The notes under the pieces were generated by a model. The model was not told the origin of the DNA, did not search any database, and saw only the letters and a list, made by a program, of their open reading frames with translations. 64,000 nt of DNA from NCBI RefSeq assembly GCF_049257235.1, contig NZ_JBMMUF010000005.1:1-64000 (forward strand), in the 5' to 3' direction. A program made the translations under genes and the position numbers. Of the stretch, positions 1 through 8,252 are shown in pieces; the stretch's first letter is position 1; each line of letters begins with the position of its first letter. The stretch is from Pseudoalteromonas sp049257235 (GTDB lineage Bacteria; Pseudomonadota; Gammaproteobacteria; Enterobacterales; Alteromonadaceae).

Positions 1-98
1 TCGTCATCTTCTAGCAAGCTAGAAATGTTACCGCTCGACTTGCATGTGTTAGGCCTGCCGCCAGCGTTCAATCTGAGCCATGATCAAACTCTTCAATT
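1..98 (-). rRNA. rrs: 16S ribosomal RNA, 5' end (partial)
   Basis: Read on the minus strand, this is the universal start of bacterial 16S rRNA: AATTGAAGAGTTTGATCATG, then the GGCTCAG primer site, the AACGCTGGCGGCAGGC block and the GTCGAGCGG lead-in to the first variable hairpin. The V1 hairpin arms (TTTCTAGC / GCTAGAA) resemble Pseudoalteromonas-type sequences, but only the first ~98 nt are present. The mature 5' end is placed near 98 by analogy with E. coli. Confidence 0.97.
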
Positions 99-320
99 AA
101 AAGTTTTTTATTCTCTACCTAATGAAAGGCGAAGAATCATGCTCAATGAATTCTGATTTTGATTCTTTCGAATCGAATTGACTGTGCTGAAACAAGTAAA
201 CTTGTTTCCGTTGGTCACTCAGTTCATTTGAGACTCTAAATTTGTTTGCGTCATCTAGCGAACTAGAATCTGCTGTTAGAACTCAATCTGTACGAGTGCC
301 CACACAGATGATTGCTTCAT

Positions 321-335
321 ATTTTTAAAGAACGT
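321..335 (-). promoter_or_regulatory. rrn leader boxA antitermination element
   Basis: The minus strand reads GTTCTTTAAAAAT, close to the boxA consensus TGYTCTTTAANA bound by NusB/NusE. It lies between promoter P2 and the 16S gene, where a leader boxA belongs. The NusB gene itself is at 16.6-17.0 kb. Confidence 0.7.
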
Positions 336-367
336 TTCGAGTTGCTTTCGCGTCTCGAGGGCTGTGC

Positions 368-395
368 ATTCTACTCAACCCTGTTTTGTTGTCAA
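368..395 (-). promoter_or_regulatory. rrn promoter P2 (proximal)
   Basis: On the minus strand a perfect -35 TTGACA (390-395) is followed by a 16-bp spacer and the -10 TAGAAT (368-373). A GC-rich discriminator (GCAC) comes next, as in growth-rate-regulated rRNA promoters. Transcription would start near 361 and run through the boxA leader into 16S. Confidence 0.8.
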
Positions 396-503
396 CACTT
401 AATTTTGAGAAAGTTTAAAGTTTCTTAAAACTCAGTTTTACTTGACTCAACCTTCACTTCGTATCGCTTGTTTGTAAGCAGTCCGCCGTGTCGGTGGATG
501 CGC

Positions 504-531
504 ATTATAGGGAGAAACATTTTCGGCGCAA
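504..531 (-). promoter_or_regulatory. rrn promoter P1 (distal) with UP-like element
   Basis: On the minus strand a consensus -10 TATAAT (504-509) is followed by a GCGC discriminator. A -35-like TTGCGC (526-531) lies 16 bp upstream, and an A/T-rich tract at about 533-575 resembles an UP element. The layout matches the distal P1 promoters of gammaproteobacterial rrn operons; the weak -35 is compensated in such promoters by the UP element and Fis. The rest of 99-704 holds no gene that I can see. Confidence 0.7.
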
Positions 532-704
532 CCCCTTTTTTAAAGAAAATTGCTAAAAAGCACGTTTTTGTGTTCAAACGCTCAAAAAGCACTCAAAACT
601 GAGTGTTTAGTAGTCAAAATCTGACTTTGTTATGATTATTCCTTGGCAGGGCTAATAAGTATCGACCAACAAAGCCAAAGATCAAGGTAAGCAATTAAAA
701 ATAA

Positions 705-730
705 TAAAGGCGAGTATTACCTCGCCTTTA
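705..730 (-). terminator. Terminator after cnoX
   Basis: A 10-bp stem (TAAAGGCGAG / CTCGCCTTTA) with a 6-nt loop is followed on the minus strand by a T-rich tail. It sits just beyond the cnoX stop and insulates it from the rrn promoters. Confidence 0.8.
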
Positions 731-752
731 TATATGGTAGTTGGAACCCTCG

Positions 753-1610
753 TTAGTAAAGGATGCTATAAAGCTTACGACGATATGTGGCAGCCAGTGC
801 ATCACCTTCAGGTAATGACGCGATAATATCTAGATAGTTCTTCTTCGCTTCACCAAAGTTAAGATCTTTTATCAGAACGCTAAACAGGGTTTCAAGTGCT
901 TCTTCTTTTCTACCAGCATCATTAAATGCAACTGCAAGATTCACTTTAGTATCTAAATTAGCAGGGTCTTGCTCAACAGCTTGCTGCAATGCTTGAATTT
1001 CAGGCGAGTCTTGCGCTTGCTCTGCTTGGTCTAATTTAGCTTTGATATTGTTAAAGTAAGCATCTTGATCAGCAAGCGCTATCGTATCGAGTAGAGAACG
1101 AGCATCATCAAGACGATGTATTTGAATACAGATATCCGCAAGCACCAGCTTTATACGCGAGTTATTGGCATCAATTTCGTACGCTTGCTTTGCATATTTA
1201 AAAGCATCATTCAAATTGTCAGCACTGAGCGCTTCTTTTGCTTGTTGCAATAACGCATCTTGTGGCTGCGGCAAATGTTTTTGTAGTGCTTCTTTAATTT
1301 GCTGTTCGCTTTGTGGCCCAGGAAGCATATCTACCGGAGCTCCACCTTTTAGAAGTACAAGTGTTGGCAAGGCCTGTAAGCCTATCTGTTGTGCCAACTG
1401 ACTAGCCAGCGCTTGTTGCTGGTCACAGTCTAATGTGGCAACAACAAGGTTTTGTGCGTACTGCTGCGCCAACCCATCTAGTATCCTTGCTTGTTCCATA
1501 CATTCAGGGCTTTGTGCGGAATAAAAGCTCAACGCCACAATGCTCTCTTCTGATGTTTGTCCAAGGACTTGCTGGATATTTTCTGCCGTTACATGAATTT
1601 GATTGGTCAT
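753..1610 (-). CDS. cnoX: Thioredoxin-fold/TPR co-chaperone CnoX (YbbN)
   Basis: A 285-residue cytoplasmic protein with an N-terminal thioredoxin-like domain (about 1-112, with a cis-Pro ALPT segment) and a C-terminal TPR region (about 118-285). This matches the CnoX/YbbN family, holdases that protect proteins under bleach or oxidative stress and hand them to GroEL and DnaK. The redox site, aligned to the thioredoxin CGPC, reads S34-P-E-C37, so only the second cysteine remains, as in E. coli CnoX (SQHC). It is therefore unlikely to be a dithiol oxidoreductase. The gene stands alone, divergent from the amidohydrolase and closed by its own terminator. ATG start; family confidence is high, chaperone role is by homology. 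Confidence 0.85.
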   Translation of the reverse strand: MTNQIHVTAENIQQVLGQTSEESIVALSFYSAQSPECMEQARILDGLAQQYAQNLVVATLDCDQQQALASQLAQQIGLQALPTLVLLKGGAPVDMLPGPQSEQQIKEALQKHLPQPQDALLQQAKEALSADNLNDAFKYAKQAYEIDANNSRIKLVLADICIQIHRLDDARSLLDTIALADQDAYFNNIKAKLDQAEQAQDSPEIQALQQAVEQDPANLDTKVNLAVAFNDAGRKEEALETLFSVLIKDLNFGEAKKNYLDIIASLPEGDALAATYRRKLYSILY

Positions 1611-1683
1611 GGTTAAGTTGCCATCTATTTCGATTTACGCTTTGATATGGAGTCAAAGATAACAATTACAAGTAAGGATCATT

Positions 1684-3000
1684 ATGAGTTTTCTAAATAA
1701 AATGACAATGCTCAGCGCGACATTATTGGCTACGAGTGCTCTACCTTCTTATGCAAAAATAAATGTTGCCGAGCGTTTGCCAGAGCTCGAGAAGATCTAC
1801 TTAGACTTACACCAGTCTCCAGAGTTATCTTTCAATGAAAAAGAAACCTCTCAGAAAATAGCAAAGCATCTAACGAAACTGGGGTTTGAGGTCACTGATA
1901 ATGTCGGTGGATACGGTGTTGTTGGGCTATTGAAAAATGGCCAGGGTCCAACGGTAATGATCCGCACCGATACTGATGGCCTACCAATTATTGAACAAAC
2001 AGGTGTACCTTATGCTTCACAAGTACGTGTTACTAATAAAGAAGGTATTCAAGTAGGCGTGATGCATGGCTGTGGTCATGATATACATATGACTAGCTTC
2101 CTCGGCACAGCTGAACACCTAGTTGCTAACAAAGATAAATGGCAAGGCACGCTCATGATGGTCGCGCAACCTGCAGAGGAAGTGGGCGCGGGAGCGAAAG
2201 CAATGCTCAAAGAGGGTTTATTTAGCAACTTCGCTAAACCAGACCATATCATTGCACTGCATGTCAGCGCCAGCGTGCCCGCTGGTAAGGTGGCGCTTAA
2301 ACCTGAATACACTATGGCGAGCGTAGATTCTGTTGATATTATCGTTAAAGGTAAAGGCGGCCACGGTGCTTACCCACATACCACCATTGACCCAGTTGTA
2401 ATTGCTTCTCGCGTAGTGTTGGCACTACAAACTATCACTAGTCGCGAACTTTCTCCTCTTGAACCTTCCGTTGTGACCGTTGGCTCAATCCATGGCGGCT
2501 CAAAGCATAATGTCATTTCTAATGAAGTAAAATTACAGCTCACCTTGAGAAGCTACAACCCAGCAGTGCGTGAGCAACAAATAGCTGCGATTAAACGTAT
2601 TACCGCAGGTATTGCAGCAAGCGCCGGTTTAGAGGAATCTCTTTTTCCCGAAGTGATTGTGCACGAGGGGGAGTCAATTCCCTCAACGTATAACAACCCT
2701 CAACAGACTGCAAGAGTAACTGAAGCAATTAAATCAGCCATTGGCGGAGATAATGTAGAGCTTACTGCTCCTGTTATGGCAGGTGAAGATTTTGGCTTGT
2801 TTGGCCGAACAGAAGAAAAGCTTCCCATTACATTATTTTGGCTAGGTGGCGTTAATCCTCAGAACTACGCCGAAGCGATGAAAAACAATACACAACTGCC
2901 ATCGCTGCACTCAAGTAAGTTTGCACCAGACTATCAAAAAGCGATTCCTACAGGTGTCAGCGCAATGAGCAACGCTGCTTTAGCCTTATTTAGAAAATAA
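1684..3000 (+). CDS. Exported M20-family amidohydrolase/peptidase
   Basis: A 438-residue protein starting with a signal peptide (about 1-24, ending PSYA) and continuing as a metal-dependent M20D amidohydrolase, the family of IAA-amino-acid and hippurate hydrolases. Visible motifs are TDTDGLP, the metal-binding MHGCGHD with its Cys and His, the catalytic-glutamate segment QPAEEVGAGAK, and GGHGAYPH of the dimerisation domain. It would hydrolyse an N-acyl amino acid or a small peptide in the periplasm; the substrate cannot be told from sequence. An AAGGA ribosome-binding site lies 6 bases before ATG. It is a single gene facing topB tail to tail. Confidence 0.85.
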   Translation: MSFLNKMTMLSATLLATSALPSYAKINVAERLPELEKIYLDLHQSPELSFNEKETSQKIAKHLTKLGFEVTDNVGGYGVVGLLKNGQGPTVMIRTDTDGLPIIEQTGVPYASQVRVTNKEGIQVGVMHGCGHDIHMTSFLGTAEHLVANKDKWQGTLMMVAQPAEEVGAGAKAMLKEGLFSNFAKPDHIIALHVSASVPAGKVALKPEYTMASVDSVDIIVKGKGGHGAYPHTTIDPVVIASRVVLALQTITSRELSPLEPSVVTVGSIHGGSKHNVISNEVKLQLTLRSYNPAVREQQIAAIKRITAGIAASAGLEESLFPEVIVHEGESIPSTYNNPQQTARVTEAIKSAIGGDNVELTAPVMAGEDFGLFGRTEEKLPITLFWLGGVNPQNYAEAMKNNTQLPSLHSSKFAPDYQKAIPTGVSAMSNAALALFRK

Positions 3001-3072
3001 TATAGAACGTGTTTACCTTTGAGGTAGGGGTTTTGTTCAAATCACACAGCAAAGATAAACACGCCCTAACAA

Positions 3073-4995
3073 CTACGCCGACGCTTTTTTACTTCTAGGG
3101 CGCACACTCTTTCTTCTGGCGCCCTTAAACTTGCTCTTAACCTGACTTTTGATGTGAGCAAATTGCCGACTATCACAGGTCTTCGCCTGTTCAATCAAAT
3201 CACTTAACTGGCTCACTAATGGGCTCATGAAATCAGTGTACTTGAGCTGCTTTTCGGCGATTTTTGCCAATGCCATTTCCCAATGAGCAGTCAGGTCGGG
3301 CGTTGATAGAGTCTCTGGCAGCGCATTTATGAGGGCAACTCCAGCTTCGGTGGCAGTAATTGATTTACCGTTTCTTGTTAAAAAACCACGCTTAAATAAA
3401 AGCTCAATAATACTCGCTCGCGTAGCCTCTGTGCCAAGACCATCTGTTTCCCTGAGTACTTTACGAATATCTTTGTCTTTTACGTGACGACTAATGGCTG
3501 TCATTGCCGCAAGTAACGTGGCATCAGTAAAATGTGCCGGAGGTGTGGTGTTTTTATCAATCCGTTTGGCGCTTTCACACAACACTTGCTCACCCACACT
3601 CAACATCGGCAATATTTGTTCTTCTTTATCTGCTTTTTTTGGTAACAGGACTTTATAGCCTTGTTCAATCTCTTCTTTTGCTTTGGTTGTAAACCTTCCC
3701 CCTGCAACCTGTGCTTCAACATCGGTTTGGTGATATCGATATGCTGGCATGAACTGCATCACGTATTGACGGCAAATGAGTTCATACACTTGGCGCTCTG
3801 TGGTTGTAAGCTGTGCATTGGTCTTTTTGTTGGTAGGCACAATAGCATGGTGAGCCGCAACTTTAGCATCGTTAAAGCAGCGCACTTTTTTACTGGTATT
3901 AACAGTGCTTAACTGCTCGTTGGTAAATACACCATTGGCAACGATGCTACAGATAATATCTTGTGCTTGATTAAAATGATCATTCGGTAAGTAGCGATTA
4001 TCCGAGCGCGGATAGGTAATTAACGTGTGCTTTTCATATAGGTTTTGGCATGTATCAAGCACCACTTTAGCAGCTAAACCAAAACGTTTTGCTGCATCAA
4101 TTTGCAAAGCAGACAAGTTATAAGGCAGCGCCACTTGTTCTTTTTTTTCACTGCGCTCTACCTTAGTAATGACACCATCTTGGCCTGATACACGAGATAC
4201 AACGTTGTCCGCGAGGGCCCTCGAAAGTACGCGCCCTTCACTGTCTTGATAAGGTTTGCACGCCTCGCTGGGTTGCCACTTGAGTGTAAACCCATGTTGC
4301 TCATGGGTGAGCATGTGTGCCTCGACCTCATAAAAGGGTTTGCTTACAAATTCATTAATTTCTTTATCTCGGGCGACAACGAGGCCCAACACAGGTGTTT
4401 GCACGCGGCCAACAGAAAGCACACCTTTATAACCCCCTTTTTGTCCAGCCAATGTGTAGGCACGAGTTAGGTTCATGCCAAACAGCCAATCCGCTCGCGA
4501 TCGCGCCAAAGCAGACACACTCAAAGGTATAAATTCGCTATTACTGCGCAGTTGCGTGAGCGCCTTTTTCACCGCGGGCAAATTTAAGTCGCTAATCAAC
4601 AAACGTTCAATACTGTGCTTTTTACTCTCGGGTAATGTTACTTGCGAGATGACCTCATCGACGAGCAACTGCCCTTCTCTATCGGGGTCGCCCGCATGAA
4701 CGATATGACTCGCTTGTTTGATCAGCTTTTTAACCGTAGTAAGTTGCTTGCGTGTTTTTGATTTAGCCTTGAGTTGCCATTGCTGCGGCACTATGGGGAG
4801 GTGTTGTAATTGCCACTTTTTATATGCTTGGTCGTAATCATCGGGCTCGGCTTGTTCGAGTAAATGGCCAATACACCAGGTTACACAGTCGCCGTTACCG
4901 AGCTCGATATACCCATCTTTTTTGTTATGAGGTTTTGGCAAAGCGGCCGCTATAGCGCGCCCAAGTGAAGGTTTTTCGGCAATATAAAGCTTCAT
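3073..4995 (-). CDS. topB: DNA topoisomerase III
   Basis: A type IA topoisomerase that decatenates and relaxes DNA by single-strand passage. The Toprim domain begins at the N-terminus (YIAEKPS, with catalytic Glu7) and includes the acidic HAGDPDREG motif. The active-site tyrosine lies in LITYPRSDNRYL, near residue 320. With this start the protein has 640 residues, close to E. coli TopB (653). The reading frame extends six codons further, to 5013, but family alignment favours ATG at 4995, where MKLYIAEKPS begins. The Lys/Arg-rich tail (KFKGARRKSVRPRSKK) probably contacts DNA, replacing the zinc domain of TopA. Confidence 0.93.
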   Translation of the reverse strand: MKLYIAEKPSLGRAIAAALPKPHNKKDGYIELGNGDCVTWCIGHLLEQAEPDDYDQAYKKWQLQHLPIVPQQWQLKAKSKTRKQLTTVKKLIKQASHIVHAGDPDREGQLLVDEVISQVTLPESKKHSIERLLISDLNLPAVKKALTQLRSNSEFIPLSVSALARSRADWLFGMNLTRAYTLAGQKGGYKGVLSVGRVQTPVLGLVVARDKEINEFVSKPFYEVEAHMLTHEQHGFTLKWQPSEACKPYQDSEGRVLSRALADNVVSRVSGQDGVITKVERSEKKEQVALPYNLSALQIDAAKRFGLAAKVVLDTCQNLYEKHTLITYPRSDNRYLPNDHFNQAQDIICSIVANGVFTNEQLSTVNTSKKVRCFNDAKVAAHHAIVPTNKKTNAQLTTTERQVYELICRQYVMQFMPAYRYHQTDVEAQVAGGRFTTKAKEEIEQGYKVLLPKKADKEEQILPMLSVGEQVLCESAKRIDKNTTPPAHFTDATLLAAMTAISRHVKDKDIRKVLRETDGLGTEATRASIIELLFKRGFLTRNGKSITATEAGVALINALPETLSTPDLTAHWEMALAKIAEKQLKYTDFMSPLVSQLSDLIEQAKTCDSRQFAHIKSQVKSKFKGARRKSVRPRSKKASA

Positions 4996-5062
4996 AGCAC
5001 AACAACTGTTCATCCATACAGTTATTGCAGTGTAGTGTATTTTTGCTATCGATGAAAGAGAA

Positions 5063-5087
5063 AAAGCGCAGCCTCTTGCTGCACTTT
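5063..5087 (-). terminator. Terminator after pomAB
   Basis: The stem arms AAAGCGCAGC and GCTGCACTTT have one mismatch and a 5-nt loop. A TTTTTC tract follows on the minus strand, 16 bases past the pomB stop. Confidence 0.7.
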
Positions 5088-5102
5088 GTTCTGCATGACT
5101 TG

Positions 5103-6029
5103 TTATTGAATGACTTCGATAGGGTCAGATTCTTTCGCTTTACCTTGCATAATAGAAATCTCGACGCGACGGTTACGTTTTCTATCTTCGTCAGTTTCAT
5201 TTGGAACTAATGGGCGCGTATCAGCATGACCAACAACAACCATCCGTCCTTTATCGAAACCTTCAACTTTTTGCATTTCACTGGCAACGGCAACTGCGCG
5301 CGTCGCACTGAGATCCCAGTTATTGGTGTAAAGTTCATTCGATACTTGGAAGTCATCAGTATGACCTGAAACTGTGATCTCTCCGGGCACATCTTTTAGC
5401 AGCGCAGCAATATCTTGAATAATTGGTTTAAATTGCGGTTGTAGAAATGCACTGCCCGAAGGAAACGAACCATTTTCTCGGATACGGATAATGATTTGCT
5501 GACCCAATGACTCCAACTCAATAGCACCATCAATGATTTGTTGCTCAAGTTGCTGGGCAATTTTCTTCACCAAGTCATTTACACGTTCTTGATCTGCCGC
5601 TGCTGTTGCTTGTTGCTGCGATTGCTCTTGTGCGGTACTCGCTGATTCACCACCACGCTGCTCACCACGCTGCTCTTGGCGACCGCCAGCAGAGTCTTCA
5701 TCACCCGCTTGAAACTCAAGCATCTGTTGAGTCATCTCTACGGTTTGCTGCTGAATGGTTTCAATGGGCGTAGGATCTGGCCGACCAGGCTTGAATTCCA
5801 TGGCAATCACGCTGGTACCTTTGGGAATATCTTTTACTTCCAACTTATTTTGCACACCGAAAGCAAACTTCATGGAACCGGCAATTTGTTTAAACTTAAG
5901 CACGTCCATTTCCGAAAATGCCAATAGCAAAACGAAAAAGCACATCAGAAGCGACATCAAGTCAGCAAAGGTTCCCATCCAAGCAGGTAGCCCGGGGGGA
6001 GGACATTTGCACTTTTCCTCATCCGACAT
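5103..6029 (-). CDS. pomB: Flagellar motor stator protein PomB (MotB family)
   Basis: A 308-residue stator subunit. A short cytoplasmic N-terminus leads to one membrane helix (about 20-42) with the ion-coupling aspartate Asp23 in TFADLMSLL, equivalent to Vibrio PomB Asp24. A plug and a Gln/Glu-rich linker (about 100-165) follow. The C-terminal OmpA-like peptidoglycan-binding domain (about 200-300) carries SGHTDD, NWDLSATRA and NRRVEI. Sequence around the transmembrane helix is of the Na+-driven PomB type rather than H+-driven MotB, fitting a marine organism with Na+-NQR. Its start lies 2 bases downstream of the pomA stop, so the two are co-translated and form the 5:2 stator complex. Confidence 0.93.
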   Translation of the reverse strand: MSDEEKCKCPPPGLPAWMGTFADLMSLLMCFFVLLLAFSEMDVLKFKQIAGSMKFAFGVQNKLEVKDIPKGTSVIAMEFKPGRPDPTPIETIQQQTVEMTQQMLEFQAGDEDSAGGRQEQRGEQRGGESASTAQEQSQQQATAAADQERVNDLVKKIAQQLEQQIIDGAIELESLGQQIIIRIRENGSFPSGSAFLQPQFKPIIQDIAALLKDVPGEITVSGHTDDFQVSNELYTNNWDLSATRAVAVASEMQKVEGFDKGRMVVVGHADTRPLVPNETDEDRKRNRRVEISIMQGKAKESDPIEVIQ

Positions 6030-6031
6030 AG

Positions 6032-6793
6032 CTACTCCTCGGTATCCACCTGACGTTTAGACTCAGCAAGGTAGTTTTTCAAAATACCCTCGATGACTTT
6101 GGGGTTCTGACCATCTTGGATACCCAAAATAGCATCGAGTATAAGGCGTTGATTCAGCTCTTCTTCGTCTTTTCGAAGTTCCAATTTAGCTTGAATTGGT
6201 ATGGCAATGACGTTGGCAAGAAACGCCCCGTATAACGTTGTTAACAAGGCTACAGCCATGGCAGGCCCAATCGCTTTGGGGTCATCCATGTTAGAAAGCA
6301 TAGCTACGAGACCAATCAACGTCCCTATCATCCCCATAGCTGGAGCGATGTCACCCAATGCTTTAAATAAACCAGCGCCTTGTTCATGGCGGGTTGATGT
6401 TAGAGAAATATCTTTTTGTAGTGTTGCACGCACAACATCCGCATCATGCCCATCAACGAGCATGTCGATGCCTTTGCGCATGAATTTATTTGAAATTTCG
6501 GCTTCTTCTAGGGCTAAAAATCCGCCTTTACGAGCTGAGTCAGCAAGCTCAACAGCTTTTTCAATTAACTCTTCTGGGGACTCAATTTTGAATGCAAATG
6601 CTTTAGCTGCAACTTTACCTATCGTAAAGAACTGCCCCAATGTGTAGTTGGACAGCACGATAAATAGTGAACCACCAAAAACTATAAGCACTGAGGGCGT
6701 ATTGTAGAACATACCTAGGTCGCCACCGAGGACCATAGACATAACAATAAAACCTATAGCGCCTAGAATACCGATTATGGTTGCTAAATCCAC
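6032..6793 (-). CDS. pomA: Flagellar motor stator protein PomA (MotA family)
   Basis: Polytopic partner of PomB in the Na+-driven stator. With the GTG start at 6793 it has 253 residues beginning VDLATIIGILG, matching Vibrio PomA (MDLATLLGLIG). A GGAGG ribosome-binding site lies 4 bases before this GTG, so the 21-residue N-terminal extension in the open frame (to 6856) is rejected. Family marks include the cytoplasmic loop ARKGGFLALEEAE and the PAMGMIGTLIGLVAML and MAVALLTTLYGAFLAN helices that line the ion path. A sigma-28 type promoter lies about 90 bp upstream. Confidence 0.93.
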   Translation of the reverse strand: MDLATIIGILGAIGFIVMSMVLGGDLGMFYNTPSVLIVFGGSLFIVLSNYTLGQFFTIGKVAAKAFAFKIESPEELIEKAVELADSARKGGFLALEEAEISNKFMRKGIDMLVDGHDADVVRATLQKDISLTSTRHEQGAGLFKALGDIAPAMGMIGTLIGLVAMLSNMDDPKAIGPAMAVALLTTLYGAFLANVIAIPIQAKLELRKDEEELNQRLILDAILGIQDGQNPKVIEGILKNYLAESKRQVDTEE

Positions 6794-6885
6794 ATGTCCT
6801 CCACCCCTTGTGACCGTTTTAGTGCACCTGAAAACAAGCTTACCTTGGGTGCCCAAATTCGTTGGTTATTATAAATACTCTTAAG

Positions 6886-6912
6886 CTATCGGCAACTTGC
6901 TGAATTACTTGA
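6886..6912 (-). promoter_or_regulatory. Sigma-28 (FliA) promoter for pomAB
   Basis: The minus strand reads TCAAGTAA (6905-6912), 11 bases, then GCCGATAG (6886-6893). This matches the FliA consensus TAAAGTTT-N11-GCCGATAA in spacing and in the near-invariant GCCGATA core. It would place stator expression in the late flagellar class, like chemotaxis genes. Confidence 0.8.
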
Positions 6913-7048
6913 ATCATTTTATTACACTATTAATAAAATTAGCAGGCTTAAAGTGCTTTGCCGTGAAAATATCAACAGTGCTTTGACCTTGCTGTGGAAT
7001 GCCCCTAAAATTGGCGGTCTTATCTCATTAGTAGCGAGTTTGCAGGCA

Positions 7049-7288
7049 ATGGTGCAAAAAAAGCCAGAAAATCTCAGTTTTGAAGAAGCAATGAACGAAT
7101 TGAGTCACATTGTCACCGAAATGGAACAAGGTGATATGCCCCTAGAGCAGTCTTTGAAGCAATTTGAGCGCGGCATTAGCCTAGCCAATGCCTCAGCCCA
7201 GAAACTCGACAGCGCACAACAAAAAGTAAGTATGCTAATGAGTAACGATCTCAACAGCGAACTCACGCCAATGGATGATCAAGAGTAA
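7049..7288 (+). CDS. xseB: Exodeoxyribonuclease VII small subunit
   Basis: A 79-residue cytoplasmic protein of XseB type: LSFEEAMNELSHIVTEMEQG followed by PLEQSLKQFERG, forming the paired helices that bind XseA. The complex degrades single-stranded DNA. The open frame extends upstream to 6953, but those residues lack family character and cross the promoter region, so ATG at 7049 is chosen. Only a weak ribosome-binding sequence precedes it. It heads the xseB-ispA-dxs gene string found in many Proteobacteria, with the ispA start 8 bases after its stop. Confidence 0.9.
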   Translation: MVQKKPENLSFEEAMNELSHIVTEMEQGDMPLEQSLKQFERGISLANASAQKLDSAQQKVSMLMSNDLNSELTPMDDQE

Positions 7289-7296
7289 TTAACGCC

Positions 7297-8184
7297 GTGA
7301 ATTTAAAACAAGCACTGGCGCAAGCGCAGCATGATGTCATGCACACACTTGAGCAGTATTTCCACTCTCAAGCGCATGCACAACCTCGTATTCTTGCAGC
7401 CACCCAGTACAGCGTGCAAAACGGTGGCAAACGGTTACGTCCATTTTTGGTGTACTGTGTTGGCAACATGCTTGGCGCCGATAAATCTGACTTAGATAAA
7501 GCCGCGGCGGCCATTGAATGTATTCATAGTTACTCACTGGTACACGACGATTTACCCGCGATGGATGATGATGACCTGCGCCGCGGTAGACCAACGTGCC
7601 ACATTGCCTATGATGAAGCTCATGCTATTTTGGCGGGAGATTCACTACAAACAATCGCTTTTGAATTGCTCAGTAGCACGGACTTTGCCATTGGCGCATC
7701 AGCGCAATTGAGCTTAGTGAAAGCGCTAAGCCAAGCATCAGGCCTACTGGGTATGGTGGGTGGACAAGCACTTGATATCAATGCAACCAATCAAGACATC
7801 TCGTTGTCTCAGCTTGAAAGTATTCACAAAGCTAAAACCGGCGCACTGTTGAGCTGCGCGATAAAGTTGGGCTATTTGTGCGCGCCAAACGTAGAAGAAT
7901 CAACAAAGGCAGCACTTGATAGTTACGGCAATGCCATCGGTTTAGCGTTTCAAGTACAAGACGACATTTTGGATATCGAGGGTGATACCCAAACCTTGGG
8001 TAAGCCTCAGGGCTCTGACGAAGCAGCGAATAAAGCGACCTATCCAGCTTTGCTTGGTTTAGAAGGCGCAAAACAAAAGCTCACTCAGCTTTATGATGAA
8101 GCAATCAGTGCCATTGACTCATTGGCCTACGATAACACTGAGCTCAAACAATTAGCGCAGTACATCATCGCTCGAGATCATTAA
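7297..8184 (+). CDS. ispA: (2E,6E)-farnesyl diphosphate synthase
   Basis: A 295-residue prenyltransferase that condenses IPP with DMAPP and GPP to farnesyl diphosphate, feeding quinone, undecaprenyl and haem O synthesis. Both aspartate-rich Mg2+ sites are intact: DDLPAMDDDD at 84-93 and DDILDIEGD near 228. The GGKRLRP substrate-binding segment is at 43-49. Residues Tyr79-Ser80 just before the first motif match the C15-specific bacterial enzymes. The start is GTG. Position between xseB and dxs is the classical arrangement. Confidence 0.95.
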   Translation: MNLKQALAQAQHDVMHTLEQYFHSQAHAQPRILAATQYSVQNGGKRLRPFLVYCVGNMLGADKSDLDKAAAAIECIHSYSLVHDDLPAMDDDDLRRGRPTCHIAYDEAHAILAGDSLQTIAFELLSSTDFAIGASAQLSLVKALSQASGLLGMVGGQALDINATNQDISLSQLESIHKAKTGALLSCAIKLGYLCAPNVEESTKAALDSYGNAIGLAFQVQDDILDIEGDTQTLGKPQGSDEAANKATYPALLGLEGAKQKLTQLYDEAISAIDSLAYDNTELKQLAQYIIARDH

Positions 8185-8252
8185 AATTTATTACAGGTGG
8201 CTGTGAGCGATTTGATATACTCGCGCCATTGAAGTGAAGGATAAGTAAACGC

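Noticed and set aside
3001..3072. Terminator between the amidohydrolase gene and topB
   Set aside because: Distant CGTGTTTA/TAAACACG arms and a 4-bp ACCT/AGGT hairpin are seen, but the stem is too weak or the loop too long to call.
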